Translations under genes and position numbers: made by a program
Shown here: positions 50,318-58,277 of the stretch, piece after piece
Layout: each line of letters begins with the position of its first letter
Numbering within the stretch: the stretch's first letter is position 1
NCBI RefSeq assembly: GCF_011742555.1
Contig: NZ_JAAQQR010000001.1
Coordinates: 1 to 64,000, forward strand
Direction: 5' to 3'
Source: Luteibacter jiangsuensis
GTDB lineage: Bacteria; Pseudomonadota; Gammaproteobacteria; Xanthomonadales; Rhodanobacteraceae
DNA: 64,000 bases
The notes under the pieces: model-generated
What the model was told of the DNA's origin: nothing
Database searches by the model: none
What the model saw: only the letters and a program-made list of their open reading frames with translations

Positions 50318-51463
50318 ATGTGCCACCACGAGATGCCGGCCAAAATGGCTGGCGGCCTGAAGAAAACGTTGTTCATGTTGTGCCTGCTGATGGCGCCGGC
50401 CAGCGTATTCGCGCAGAACACACAAACGGACGAGGATGCAATTCGCCGCACGCTCAACGACTATATCGAAGGAAGAAACAACAGCGATATGGAAAGGTTG
50501 ACGCGCGCCTTCGACAAGCAGGCCGATCTTCGCTTCCGCAATCCGGACACCGGACGCCTTTCCATCTGGAGTCTGGCCGATTATGTCGGCAAGTTCACCC
50601 CGGGCAAGAAGCTTGCCTGTTCCGGCAGGATCGTTTCCGTAGATGTCGCAGGCGGCGCCGCCCAGGGAAAAGTGGTGCTGAACTGCGGCGAGAAGATCTA
50701 TGCAGACTACATAAATCTCCTGAAGATCGGTGAAAGCTGGGTTATCGCCAGCAAGGTCTACTCGCTCTACCCCGCCCGAAAGAAGGTGCTGTTCGTCATC
50801 ACGAGCCACGAAGCGCTTGGAACCACCGGGAAGAAGACGGGCTTCCACTTCGGTGAAGCCGCCAGGGCATACAAGCCGTTTCACGATGCAGGTTACGACG
50901 TCGACTTCGCCAGTCCCAAGGGCGGGCAAACCTACTTCCACGGGGCGGACCTGAACGACGAAACCGAGAGGTGGTTTATCCGTCACCCCGATGCCGTCGA
51001 TGCGATATTCAACGCGAGGAAGTTATCGGAGATCGATCCAGAGAAATATGCAGCTGTATATTTCGTGGGAGGTCACGGCGTGATGTGGGATTTGCCCGGC
51101 GACGGCAGCAGCGAGACCATCGCCAGGACGATCTACGAGCACGGCGGTGTGGTCGGTGCCGTATGCCACGGCCCTGCCGCCTTGATCAACGTGAAGCTCA
51201 CTAATGGCCGATACCTGGTCGCGGGCAAGACGGTCACCTCCTTTACCGATCGGGAGGAACGTGAAATCAAGCTGGATCGCGTGGTCCCCTTCCTGACGCA
51301 AAGAGCGCTGGAAAACAAGGGAGCGACGTTCCGGGCCGCCACCAACTGGGAGGCTAATGTGCAGGCGGACGGGCGACTCGTCACAGGCCAGAACCCTGCA
51401 TCCACAAAGAAGGTGGCCGATGAAATGATCAGGCTGCTGAACGCCGCGAGCCCCGTTCAGTAA
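50318..51463 (+). CDS. secreted fusion: NTF2-like (lumazine-binding-type) domain plus DJ-1/PfpI domain
   Basis: About 381 residues from an ATG directly after GGAGGGGAAT. A signal peptide (LKKTLFMLCLLMAPASVFA) is preceded by a short charged leader. Residues 36-145 are an NTF2-like domain (DAIRRTLNDYIEGRNNSDMERL...GESWVIASKVYSLYP). Residues 155-375 are a DJ-1/PfpI domain of the Hsp31-like type: GGHGVMWDLP, nucleophile elbow GAVCHGPAAL, C-terminal DGRLVTGQNPAS. Export of a DJ-1 protein and its fusion to an NTF2 domain are unusual. A glyoxalase or chaperone-like role is possible. Confidence 0.85.
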   Translation: MCHHEMPAKMAGGLKKTLFMLCLLMAPASVFAQNTQTDEDAIRRTLNDYIEGRNNSDMERLTRAFDKQADLRFRNPDTGRLSIWSLADYVGKFTPGKKLACSGRIVSVDVAGGAAQGKVVLNCGEKIYADYINLLKIGESWVIASKVYSLYPARKKVLFVITSHEALGTTGKKTGFHFGEAARAYKPFHDAGYDVDFASPKGGQTYFHGADLNDETERWFIRHPDAVDAIFNARKLSEIDPEKYAAVYFVGGHGVMWDLPGDGSSETIARTIYEHGGVVGAVCHGPAALINVKLTNGRYLVAGKTVTSFTDREEREIKLDRVVPFLTQRALENKGATFRAATNWEANVQADGRLVTGQNPASTKKVADEMIRLLNAASPVQ

Positions 51464-51717
51464 GTGTGAGGTCCGCTGGGGAGCCCGACGACGCGGGCAA
51501 TATGTGTCGTACATCACGGAATGGAACGGGGACCGGACAAAGGGCACCGGATCGGCACGATCACGCGCAACGGTTCAGGAGCGTGAACGCACAAAGGTAT
51601 TCCGTCACATGTCGGAAAACGGACGGTGCAAATGCCCCTTCTGGGGGTATCGCGCATTGCGGTCCTGGCCTTTAATCGGACGGTGCGCTCCCCCTCCGCA
51701 CTCACCTGTAGTGTCCA
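51464..51717. other. intergenic region, no gene seen
   Basis: 254 bases between the DJ-1 fusion and the LysR gene. A small hairpin TTCCG-N8-CGGAA is present near 51600-51617, and CGGACGGTGC occurs twice (51620-51629, 51677-51686). This may be the LysR promoter region; no reading frame of quality is present. Confidence 0.35.
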
Positions 51718-52698
51718 ATGAACCTGAAACCCAGCGACCTCCCCCTCCTGGTCTCGCTCGATGTGCTTCTGGAGGAACGCAACGTCACGCGCGCGGCATT
51801 GCGGCTCAATGTCACCCAGCCGGCGCTTTCCGGACACCTTGCACGTCTGCGCCGCCTCTTCAACGACCCGCTGCTGGTGCCCTCGCAGACGGGACGCGGC
51901 ATGGTGCCGACACCGAAGGCCGAGGAAATGGCCGCCACCCTGCGGGATGCTCTCGCACAGATCGGCACCCTTAGCGAGTTCGACCAGACATTCGACCCGT
52001 CGCGCGACGCCGCGACGTTCCGCGTCGCCGGCTCGTTCAGCGCCATCGGCACCTTTGCCCGCCCGCTCATCAGGTCGTTCGACGCCTGGCACAACCGCGA
52101 CCTGCGCATCGCGTTCCGCGTCGGCCGCGAAGATATCAATGTGCTCGCCCAGTTCGAGCACGGCGAGATAGACGTCCTTCTCGTACCCAGTGAGCAGATA
52201 CCCCCGAGCCTGAAGGCACGGCCCCTGGTGGCAGATCGTTTCGTGATGGTGCAGCGCGCCGGCCATCCGAGGGGGCGCGGCCCGCTGACCATGGCGGAGT
52301 ATTGCGCCCTGGGTCACATGATCGTCTCGCCGATCGGTCGCCTGGATGGGCTCATGGACCAATACCTTGCCGAACAGGGCTACCGGCGCGATGTGGTCGT
52401 TTCCGCACCGGACGGCGATTCGATAGGCCCGGTGCTGCTCACGACCGACCTCGTCTGCACCATTCCGCTGTCGATGGTCGACTCCGTGGGACCGGGCGTC
52501 GAGGCATTCTCCATCCCGATGGATATCCCGAACATGTCCGTTGCCATGGCGTGGCCGGAACGGCTCGACAAGCGGCCGGCCCACCGATGGCTGCGCGAAC
52601 AGATCATGACGGTCGGCCAGCGCCTCGATGCCCTGCGCCGCACCGTCGACAACTACCTCCCTCCGTCACCCAAGCCCCATTCCCGTGGATATAACTGA
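51718..52698 (+). CDS. LysR-family transcriptional regulator (NodD/LinR-like)
   Basis: 326 residues. HTH: LVSLDVLLEERNVTRAALRLNVTQPALSGHLARLRRLFNDPLLV, the NodD/LinR-type spacing with DPLLV. Effector domain to about 300, then a Pro-rich tail (YLPPSPKPHSRGYN). Its 3' end overlaps the GTG of tssA by 14 bases, which raises the possibility that it is transcribed with, or controls, the T6SS cluster. Confidence 0.88.
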   Translation: MNLKPSDLPLLVSLDVLLEERNVTRAALRLNVTQPALSGHLARLRRLFNDPLLVPSQTGRGMVPTPKAEEMAATLRDALAQIGTLSEFDQTFDPSRDAATFRVAGSFSAIGTFARPLIRSFDAWHNRDLRIAFRVGREDINVLAQFEHGEIDVLLVPSEQIPPSLKARPLVADRFVMVQRAGHPRGRGPLTMAEYCALGHMIVSPIGRLDGLMDQYLAEQGYRRDVVVSAPDGDSIGPVLLTTDLVCTIPLSMVDSVGPGVEAFSIPMDIPNMSVAMAWPERLDKRPAHRWLREQIMTVGQRLDALRRTVDNYLPPSPKPHSRGYN

Positions 52699-53722
52699 CC
52701 GCTTCGCCCTGCCCCTCAGCGACACGCCACCTTGCGGCCCCAACCTCGAATACGACAGCGCGTTCCTCGCGCTGGAGGCCGTTGCCGCGACCACGCCGGA
52801 GCGCGCGATCGGCGACGCCGTGCGAGAGGCCGAAGAGCCCGACTGGCGCGACGTGGCACGCCAGGCGGAGGCACTTCTCGACCGGACGCGAGATGTCCGG
52901 GTGGGCGCACACCTGGCCACCGCATGGCTGCGCACAGGCGGTCTACCCGCATGGTCGCGTGCCGTAGGACTTGTGCGCGGGTGGCTGGAAGCGTTCTGGG
53001 ACGAGGTGCACCCGGTCGTTGACGAGGAAGATGCCGTCGAGCGCATCAATGCCGTCGGTGCCCTGGCGGCTGTCGATGACGTCATGCCCTACCTGCGGCG
53101 TACGCAGGTGCTGCGTGTGGAACGTATCGGCAGCTTTACCTTGCGCGATCTCCGCATCATGTCGGGAAGCCTCAAGGGGACCGAGGACGCGCCGGTCCGG
53201 GCGGATGCGTCGCCCGACGATATCGAGGCGGTGGTGTCGCATGTGGACGAGGCCACGCTCCGCGACACCGTCGCAGCGGTGTCCGACGTACTCGCGCACC
53301 TCGACGCCATCGACGGTCTGTTCGCGACACGAACGCCGGGACAGGGTCCCGACTTCGACGGCATGCGTCGCGAGCTGCGGGAACTCGACGCCTTCCTCCG
53401 TGCGGCATTTGCGCGGCGCTTTCCGGGAACGTCGGGGGCCGGAGTGGATGGCGCGGCGGACGAAGGCACGGAGGGCACGATCGGAGACGCGTCTGCGGGC
53501 CCGCATAGTCGCGGCCCCATCCGCGGCCCCGACGATGTGCGCCGGCTCATCGACGAGATCTGTGCATGGTATGCCGTGCACGAGCCTTCCAGTCCGGTAC
53601 GGCCCATCCTCCGTCGGGCCCATGGCCTGGTGGGCCTGGGTTTCGCGGAGCTTCTCAAGGCCCTGGCCCCGGGCGGCTACTCCGAGTTTCAGAACATCGC
53701 CGGCGAGGACGAGGTCGACTGA
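52685..53722 (+). CDS. tssA: T6SS assembly cap protein TssA
   Basis: 345 residues from a GTG at 52685. The ImpA N-terminal domain (LPLSDTPPCGPNLEYDSAFLALEAVAAT; EEPDWRDVARQAEALLDRTRDVRVGAHLATAWLRTGGLPAWSRAVGLVRGWLEAFWDEVHP) is unmistakable. The shorter C-terminal part ends PSSPVRPILRRAHGLVGLGFAELLKAL. TssA caps the growing sheath/tube at the baseplate. It is the only rightward T6SS gene here; it converges on the leftward core operon with 21 bases between. Confidence 0.92.
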   Translation: MDITDRFALPLSDTPPCGPNLEYDSAFLALEAVAATTPERAIGDAVREAEEPDWRDVARQAEALLDRTRDVRVGAHLATAWLRTGGLPAWSRAVGLVRGWLEAFWDEVHPVVDEEDAVERINAVGALAAVDDVMPYLRRTQVLRVERIGSFTLRDLRIMSGSLKGTEDAPVRADASPDDIEAVVSHVDEATLRDTVAAVSDVLAHLDAIDGLFATRTPGQGPDFDGMRRELRELDAFLRAAFARRFPGTSGAGVDGAADEGTEGTIGDASAGPHSRGPIRGPDDVRRLIDEICAWYAVHEPSSPVRPILRRAHGLVGLGFAELLKALAPGGYSEFQNIAGEDEVD

Positions 53723-53743
53723 CCTCGTCACGTCGCGTTCCGG

Positions 53744-54058
53744 TCAGGCCAGGCGTAGCCACAGAAACATCGCGCCTCCGGCTACCGCAGCCAGCAGCAC
53801 GCAAAGCATCACCGCCAGCACGGTCCTGGTCTTGCTCGCACCGGCATGGCGCGCGCCCTTCCGCACGGCGCAATCCCGTCGCCGCGCAGGCATGTCGAGA
53901 CGGCCACCCGACTCGCTCGCATACCGCCGGGCGGCAACGGCCGCCTCTCCCAGGAGCTCGCGTCGACGCCAGCGATATTCGTCGGTGCGGATGCGCGATG
54001 CGCTGTGCGCGTCGCTGAGTTCGAGCAAGCTGCGGTTGATCCGCTGCGACCAGTCCAT
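53744..54058 (-). CDS. small T6SS-linked membrane protein, uncharacterised
   Basis: 104 residues: charged, helical N-terminal part (MDWSQRINRSLLELSDAHSA...YRWRRRELLGEAAVAARRYA), a basic stretch, then one C-terminal transmembrane helix (TVLAVMLCVLLAAVAGGAMFLWL). Its ATG overlaps the ppkA stop by one base, so it is made with PpkA. No known Tss/Tag family recognised. The N-in, tail-anchored layout suggests an adaptor or regulator of the kinase pathway at the membrane. Confidence 0.65.
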   Translation of the reverse strand: MDWSQRINRSLLELSDAHSASRIRTDEYRWRRRELLGEAAVAARRYASESGGRLDMPARRRDCAVRKGARHAGASKTRTVLAVMLCVLLAAVAGGAMFLWLRLA

Positions 54059-56979
54059 CAGCGAATCTCCCTGACCAGCCGGAACCCGACGTCCCGGTCG
54101 GCGGTACCATCGGACGCGCGGGTGGCATCGACGGAACACTGCGCCGGTCCGCTGCGGAAACTTCCGCCGCGCACCGCGAGCGCACTCCCGCGCGTGACCC
54201 ACTCCCACACACCGCCAGTGACGCCGACCAGGCCCCAGGGATTCGCCTTGCCCGTGGCGGGACCCAGTTCGGGCGAATGGATCAGCCGGCCCAGAGCGGA
54301 CGACGCTTCGCCGCATGCATCGCCGTCGCCGGCCCAGTTGGCACCACCCCGGGCGGCCGTCAGCCATTCCTGCTCGGTGGGCAGCCGATAGACATGGCCG
54401 CTTATCTGGGTCAGCCACGCGGCATAACGGCGAGCGAAGTCCACCGGAATGGAGCGCGCCGGATCGTTGGCATTCTGGCCGCGGTTGATGGCGCAGGTCC
54501 GGGTTGCGCGGCAGAACTGGTCGAGGTTCGCGACGGTCGCTTCGGTACGCATCATGGCGAAGGGCTTGCGGCCATTCGGAATCACGACCATCGCCGGCCC
54601 ATAGGCACCGACAGCGAACGTGTCGAAGCATTCGCGGGTCGTACCCGCAAGGCCTTTCCGTGCACAGGGATCGCGCGGCGTGCCCGCGACCGGGCCGGCC
54701 GTCGCCGTGGCACGCAGCTTCTTCAGCACGTTGTCGAGCGTGCCCTCGGGCAGACCCTTCGACGCGACCATGGCCGCTTCCATGTCCTTCATGCCGGCGG
54801 CATCGTCCTGCCGCGCCGCTTGCAGGCGCTTGCTCAGGTCGTCCTGCTCGGCGCTGGTGACACTCGGTGCCTTCGCGGCATTCATGACCGCCACGGCGAG
54901 GTCATAACGCGTCTTGGCCCGACGCAGGTCTGTCCGCTCGCCCGTCGCGTCGAGCGCCGTCTGAATGCTCGCAGCTGCGTCTTTCCAGCGGCCGGCCGCG
55001 CAAGCGTTGCGGGCCGCCGCGAGCGCGGCCTGGGCAAGCAGGCCGGCTGCTTCGTCGTCCGCTGGCGGCGGTGCCGTCGCCCCCGCGTTCAATGCGCGGA
55101 AGCTTGCAAGCGCCTTGTCGAGGTCGCCCGCGGCCGATGCATGACGCAGCGACTCCAGGCGCGACGTCCGCTCGGCGATGGCGAGATCCGTGCCGTCCTG
55201 GGTGGGCGGCGGCATGGGCACGGCGGCGGATGTCGCCGGCGCCGGCCCCTTGAGCGTTTCGGCGATCGCTGCCAGTCGGTTCGACGCAGGAAACCACGTG
55301 CGGGCGATCGCAAGCTGTTTCTCTGCGGCCGCGGTGTCGCCCTGCTTTTGCGAAGCTTCGACGGCCATGCCGAACTTGAGTTCGAGTTCGGGATTGGCGA
55401 GCAGACGACTGGTCGGGTCGACCGAACGGATGCGTCCAAGGATCGCGGGAACGTCGTCGGCCGCGTCGCCGAACAGCCGTCCCGCAAGGATGGCTTCGCT
55501 CAGCGCCGTGTCGAGCCGGTTGAGCTGATCCTCGCGCTCATGCATCACCTCGTCGCGACGACGATCGAACTTCGGTGCAAAGGTCTTCAGCTCGGCTCGT
55601 AGAGCGAACGTGCGCTCTGCACCGGCGTAGTCGAGCCGCCCCTTGGCTGGGTCCCAATGCGCGGCCAGCTGGCGCACGAGAAAACCGTCGATCGTATCGG
55701 CGCCGTCGACCACCACGCGCCGCCGCTCGTCGCCGGTCAGGCTGCCGAGGCCCTGACGCACCTGATCCTCGCCGGTGAAGGCGTCCGGTTGTCCGGGATC
55801 GAACCGTCGCAGTGTGTCGGCCACGTGCTGCTGTTCCGCACGGTGCGAGGCATACCATACGCCGCCGGTCGCAACCACGCCGGCCACCACCGCCGCGGCG
55901 ACCCACGGTGTCGCGCGTTCGCGCAGCCGGCGGCGGCGCAACCCGGCCAGCACCGTGGCGATATCCGCCGTACGCCGTTCGGCCGTCACGGCCAGCGCAT
56001 CCGCCAGCGCCTTCTGCTGTCGCTTGTCGAGGCCCGGCACGACGGGTGGCTTGAGCCCGGCGCTCAATGCTTCCTCCGCCGTCTTCTTGCCGAAGGGGTG
56101 GTGGCCGGTAAGCAGCTCGGCAACCACGCATCCGAACGCATAGACGTCGTCGGCTGGCGCCGGCGGTTCGCCACGAAGCATCGCCAGGCTCGCGTAGGCG
56201 GGCGTCATGGCGCCGAGGGTGCCTGCGTCGAACACGGTCTCGTCGTCGTGACCGTTGCGCGGCACGTTGCCGTCGCGCGCCACGTGGCCGGCACGGGCGA
56301 TCCCGAAGTCGAAGACCTTGGCCACGCCCGCCGCGGTGACCATGACGTTGCCGGGCTTGAAATCCGAGTGGACGACGCCGGCCTCGTGCGCGCGCTGGAG
56401 TGCCGCGGCCATGCCTTCGATCAGCGGCCACGCTTCGGCGAAAGGGAGCCCGTCACGGCCGCGGCTGCGCATCAACGCGCGCAGGTCCGAGCCCTCGACG
56501 TATTCCATCGTCATGAAGACGTTGCTGCCGTCCTTGTCGAAGTCGTACACGCGCACGATGTGGTCGTTGGCGAACTGCTGTGCCCGGCGCGCTTCGCGCT
56601 GCAATGCGATGAGCGAATCCGGATGCTTGCGGAACTGGTCGTTGAGCACCTTCACGGCCACGTAGGGATCGCGGTCGCGGGCTTCCACCTTGCGCTCGTC
56701 CCGGGCCAGGAACACCACGCCCATCCCGCCGCGGCCAAGCTCGCGCTCGAGGAAGAAGCGTCCCTTGAGCACGGTGCCGACCGTGGGGCTTTCGCCGGGC
56801 GCTAGCGTCGCGAGGCGTTCCCATGCTTCGCTCGTGCCGACGGAGCCGGACTGCGTACCCGTGCCCGTCCTGGTCGACGGCGCGTCGCTGACGGGCTTGA
56901 CGATGGTGCGGTCGTCATCGTGGTCGCGGCGCGCGCCGCCCACGGGGGCCACGCGTGTGGCGTCGTTGTCTTCATGCAT
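54058..56979 (-). CDS. ppkA: T6SS serine/threonine kinase PpkA with C-terminal FGE-sulfatase domain
   Basis: 973 residues. Kinase domain at about 70-330: LGRGGMGVVF loop, VAVKVL Lys, catalytic loop VVHSDFKPGNV (His-Ser-Asp in place of HRD), DFG in KVFDFGIARAG. One transmembrane helix near 350 (WVAAAVVAGVVATGGVWY), a long helical periplasmic region, and a C-terminal formylglycine-generating-enzyme-like domain ending LAVRGGSFRSGPAQCSVDATRA...VGFRLVREI. PpkA phosphorylates Fha-type partners to switch on the T6SS; the periplasmic part senses. PppA opposes it. Confidence 0.93.
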   Translation of the reverse strand: MHEDNDATRVAPVGGARRDHDDDRTIVKPVSDAPSTRTGTGTQSGSVGTSEAWERLATLAPGESPTVGTVLKGRFFLERELGRGGMGVVFLARDERKVEARDRDPYVAVKVLNDQFRKHPDSLIALQREARRAQQFANDHIVRVYDFDKDGSNVFMTMEYVEGSDLRALMRSRGRDGLPFAEAWPLIEGMAAALQRAHEAGVVHSDFKPGNVMVTAAGVAKVFDFGIARAGHVARDGNVPRNGHDDETVFDAGTLGAMTPAYASLAMLRGEPPAPADDVYAFGCVVAELLTGHHPFGKKTAEEALSAGLKPPVVPGLDKRQQKALADALAVTAERRTADIATVLAGLRRRRLRERATPWVAAAVVAGVVATGGVWYASHRAEQQHVADTLRRFDPGQPDAFTGEDQVRQGLGSLTGDERRRVVVDGADTIDGFLVRQLAAHWDPAKGRLDYAGAERTFALRAELKTFAPKFDRRRDEVMHEREDQLNRLDTALSEAILAGRLFGDAADDVPAILGRIRSVDPTSRLLANPELELKFGMAVEASQKQGDTAAAEKQLAIARTWFPASNRLAAIAETLKGPAPATSAAVPMPPPTQDGTDLAIAERTSRLESLRHASAAGDLDKALASFRALNAGATAPPPADDEAAGLLAQAALAAARNACAAGRWKDAAASIQTALDATGERTDLRRAKTRYDLAVAVMNAAKAPSVTSAEQDDLSKRLQAARQDDAAGMKDMEAAMVASKGLPEGTLDNVLKKLRATATAGPVAGTPRDPCARKGLAGTTRECFDTFAVGAYGPAMVVIPNGRKPFAMMRTEATVANLDQFCRATRTCAINRGQNANDPARSIPVDFARRYAAWLTQISGHVYRLPTEQEWLTAARGGANWAGDGDACGEASSALGRLIHSPELGPATGKANPWGLVGVTGGVWEWVTRGSALAVRGGSFRSGPAQCSVDATRASDGTADRDVGFRLVREIR

Positions 56980-56982
56980 CGC

Positions 56983-57705
56983 TCAATCCTCGAATTCGTC
57001 GAGCCAGACGGCCACGGCGGAAATGTTGTCGCGCCCGCCTCGCGAGAGTGCGCAGTCGACCAGGCTGTCGACGAGCGACGAAGGCGTCTTGTGGCGTCGA
57101 CACTCCGCTTCGATGTCGGTGTCCGCCAGCTCCTTGTTGATGCCGTCCGAACACAGCACGAAGCCCATGCCCGGCTGACGACGAGTGATCACCCAGTCCA
57201 TGTGCAGTTCTTCGTCCGCGCCGACGGCGCGCGTCAGTGCGCCGGCCATCGTGCTGGCGCCCATGTGGCCGATCCGGGTCACGTCGTCGCCCGCGCCATG
57301 CACGTGGTCGCGCGTGAGCTGACGGAGCCGGTCGTCGTCGAAGCAGTAGCCGCGGCTGTCGCCGGCCCAGCCGCAGGCAACCATCTCGCGCGCATGCACA
57401 AGCACCACCACGGTGGAGGCGATGACGTCGACGCGCCGCTCCCGTGCCGCATCCCGCAAGAGGTGGTTCACGGTGGTCATCTCGTCTTCGACGGCCTCGA
57501 TCTGACCGGCCAGATCGCCGCGGAAACGCAGCGTGCCCAATCGACGGGTCACCATCTGGCTGGCGAAGTCGCCGGCGGTGTGTCCGCCGAGGCCATCGGC
57601 GACCACCCAAAGGCCCGGACCGTCGGCGAGCAGGATCGCGTCTTCGTTCAAACGGCGCACGCGGCCGGTCTCCGTCCGCCCGGCGGAAAGATACGGGCGC
57701 GTCAT
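56983..57705 (-). CDS. pppA: T6SS PP2C-type phosphatase PppA
   Basis: 240 residues, PP2C fold. SAGRTETGRVRRLNEDAIL with the first metal Asp, VVADGLGGHTAGDFAS, AGDSRGY, LCSDGINKELAD and SRGGRDNISAVAV with the last metal Asp. It dephosphorylates the PpkA target to reset the T6SS. It overlaps tagF by 4 bases and precedes ppkA by 3 bases, a translationally coupled regulatory trio. Confidence 0.93.
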   Translation of the reverse strand: MTRPYLSAGRTETGRVRRLNEDAILLADGPGLWVVADGLGGHTAGDFASQMVTRRLGTLRFRGDLAGQIEAVEDEMTTVNHLLRDAARERRVDVIASTVVVLVHAREMVACGWAGDSRGYCFDDDRLRQLTRDHVHGAGDDVTRIGHMGASTMAGALTRAVGADEELHMDWVITRRQPGMGFVLCSDGINKELADTDIEAECRRHKTPSSLVDSLVDCALSRGGRDNISAVAVWLDEFED

Positions 57706-58277
57706 GCCGGCGCTCCATCGGCGAAGAGCCAGCCTTCCGCGTCGGCCCCAGGCAAGGTCGGCGCGACGTATCCTTTATGGTCGTGCCGCCAGAAGCCGAC
57801 CCGATCGCGGGGCGAGTGGCCGCGGCGCAACGGGTCGGCCGGTACGCCCGCCGGATCGGGCAAACCGGCGATACACGCATCGAAGGCAACCAGGGGCTTG
57901 CCCTTCGCCGCCTCGCACGCCGCCTCCACCGCATCGAACCAGAGCGGCGCGGGCACGCGCGGCCATCCGCCCGGCAAGACATCCGTCGCGGCGGCAACGA
58001 TCAGGGGATACACGCGACCCACGCTGTCCCGCGACGGCGCGAGGACGCCTACCCATGCCGACTCGCCGCATACGCCCGCGGCAAGCGCGAAGCGCCACGG
58101 CGGCGTAGCGAGGAAATCGGCCTCGCGCTGGCCGGCACGCTTCGCCAGACCCTCGGCAAGCCACGCGCTCACGGAAGCGTCCCAGCGATCGGTAAATGCC
58201 GAAGGCAATCGGCGCGACACGAAATCGCCCAACGAAGGCAGCTTGCCGAAGAAACCCGCCACGGTCCGCCGACTCAT
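57702..58277 (-). CDS. tagF: T6SS-associated protein TagF
   Basis: About 191 residues from the ATG at 58277 (ATGA overlap with tssM). Begins RRTVAGFFGKLPSLGDFVSRRLP, the TagF/DUF2094 signature, with WFDAVEAACEAAKGKPLVAFDA later. In Pseudomonas TagF is a post-translational brake on the T6SS that acts independently of phosphorylation. Here it is a stand-alone protein, not fused to PppA as in some species. Confidence 0.92.
   Translation of the reverse strand: MSRRTVAGFFGKLPSLGDFVSRRLPSAFTDRWDASVSAWLAEGLAKRAGQREADFLATPPWRFALAAGVCGESAWVGVLAPSRDSVGRVYPLIVAAATDVLPGGWPRVPAPLWFDAVEAACEAAKGKPLVAFDACIAGLPDPAGVPADPLRRGHSPRDRVGFWRHDHKGYVAPTLPGADAEGWLFADGAPA

Noticed and set aside
53722-53744. Strong terminator between convergent tssA and the small membrane-protein gene
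   Set aside because: The 21-base gap is too short for, and does not contain, a convincing hairpin plus T run.
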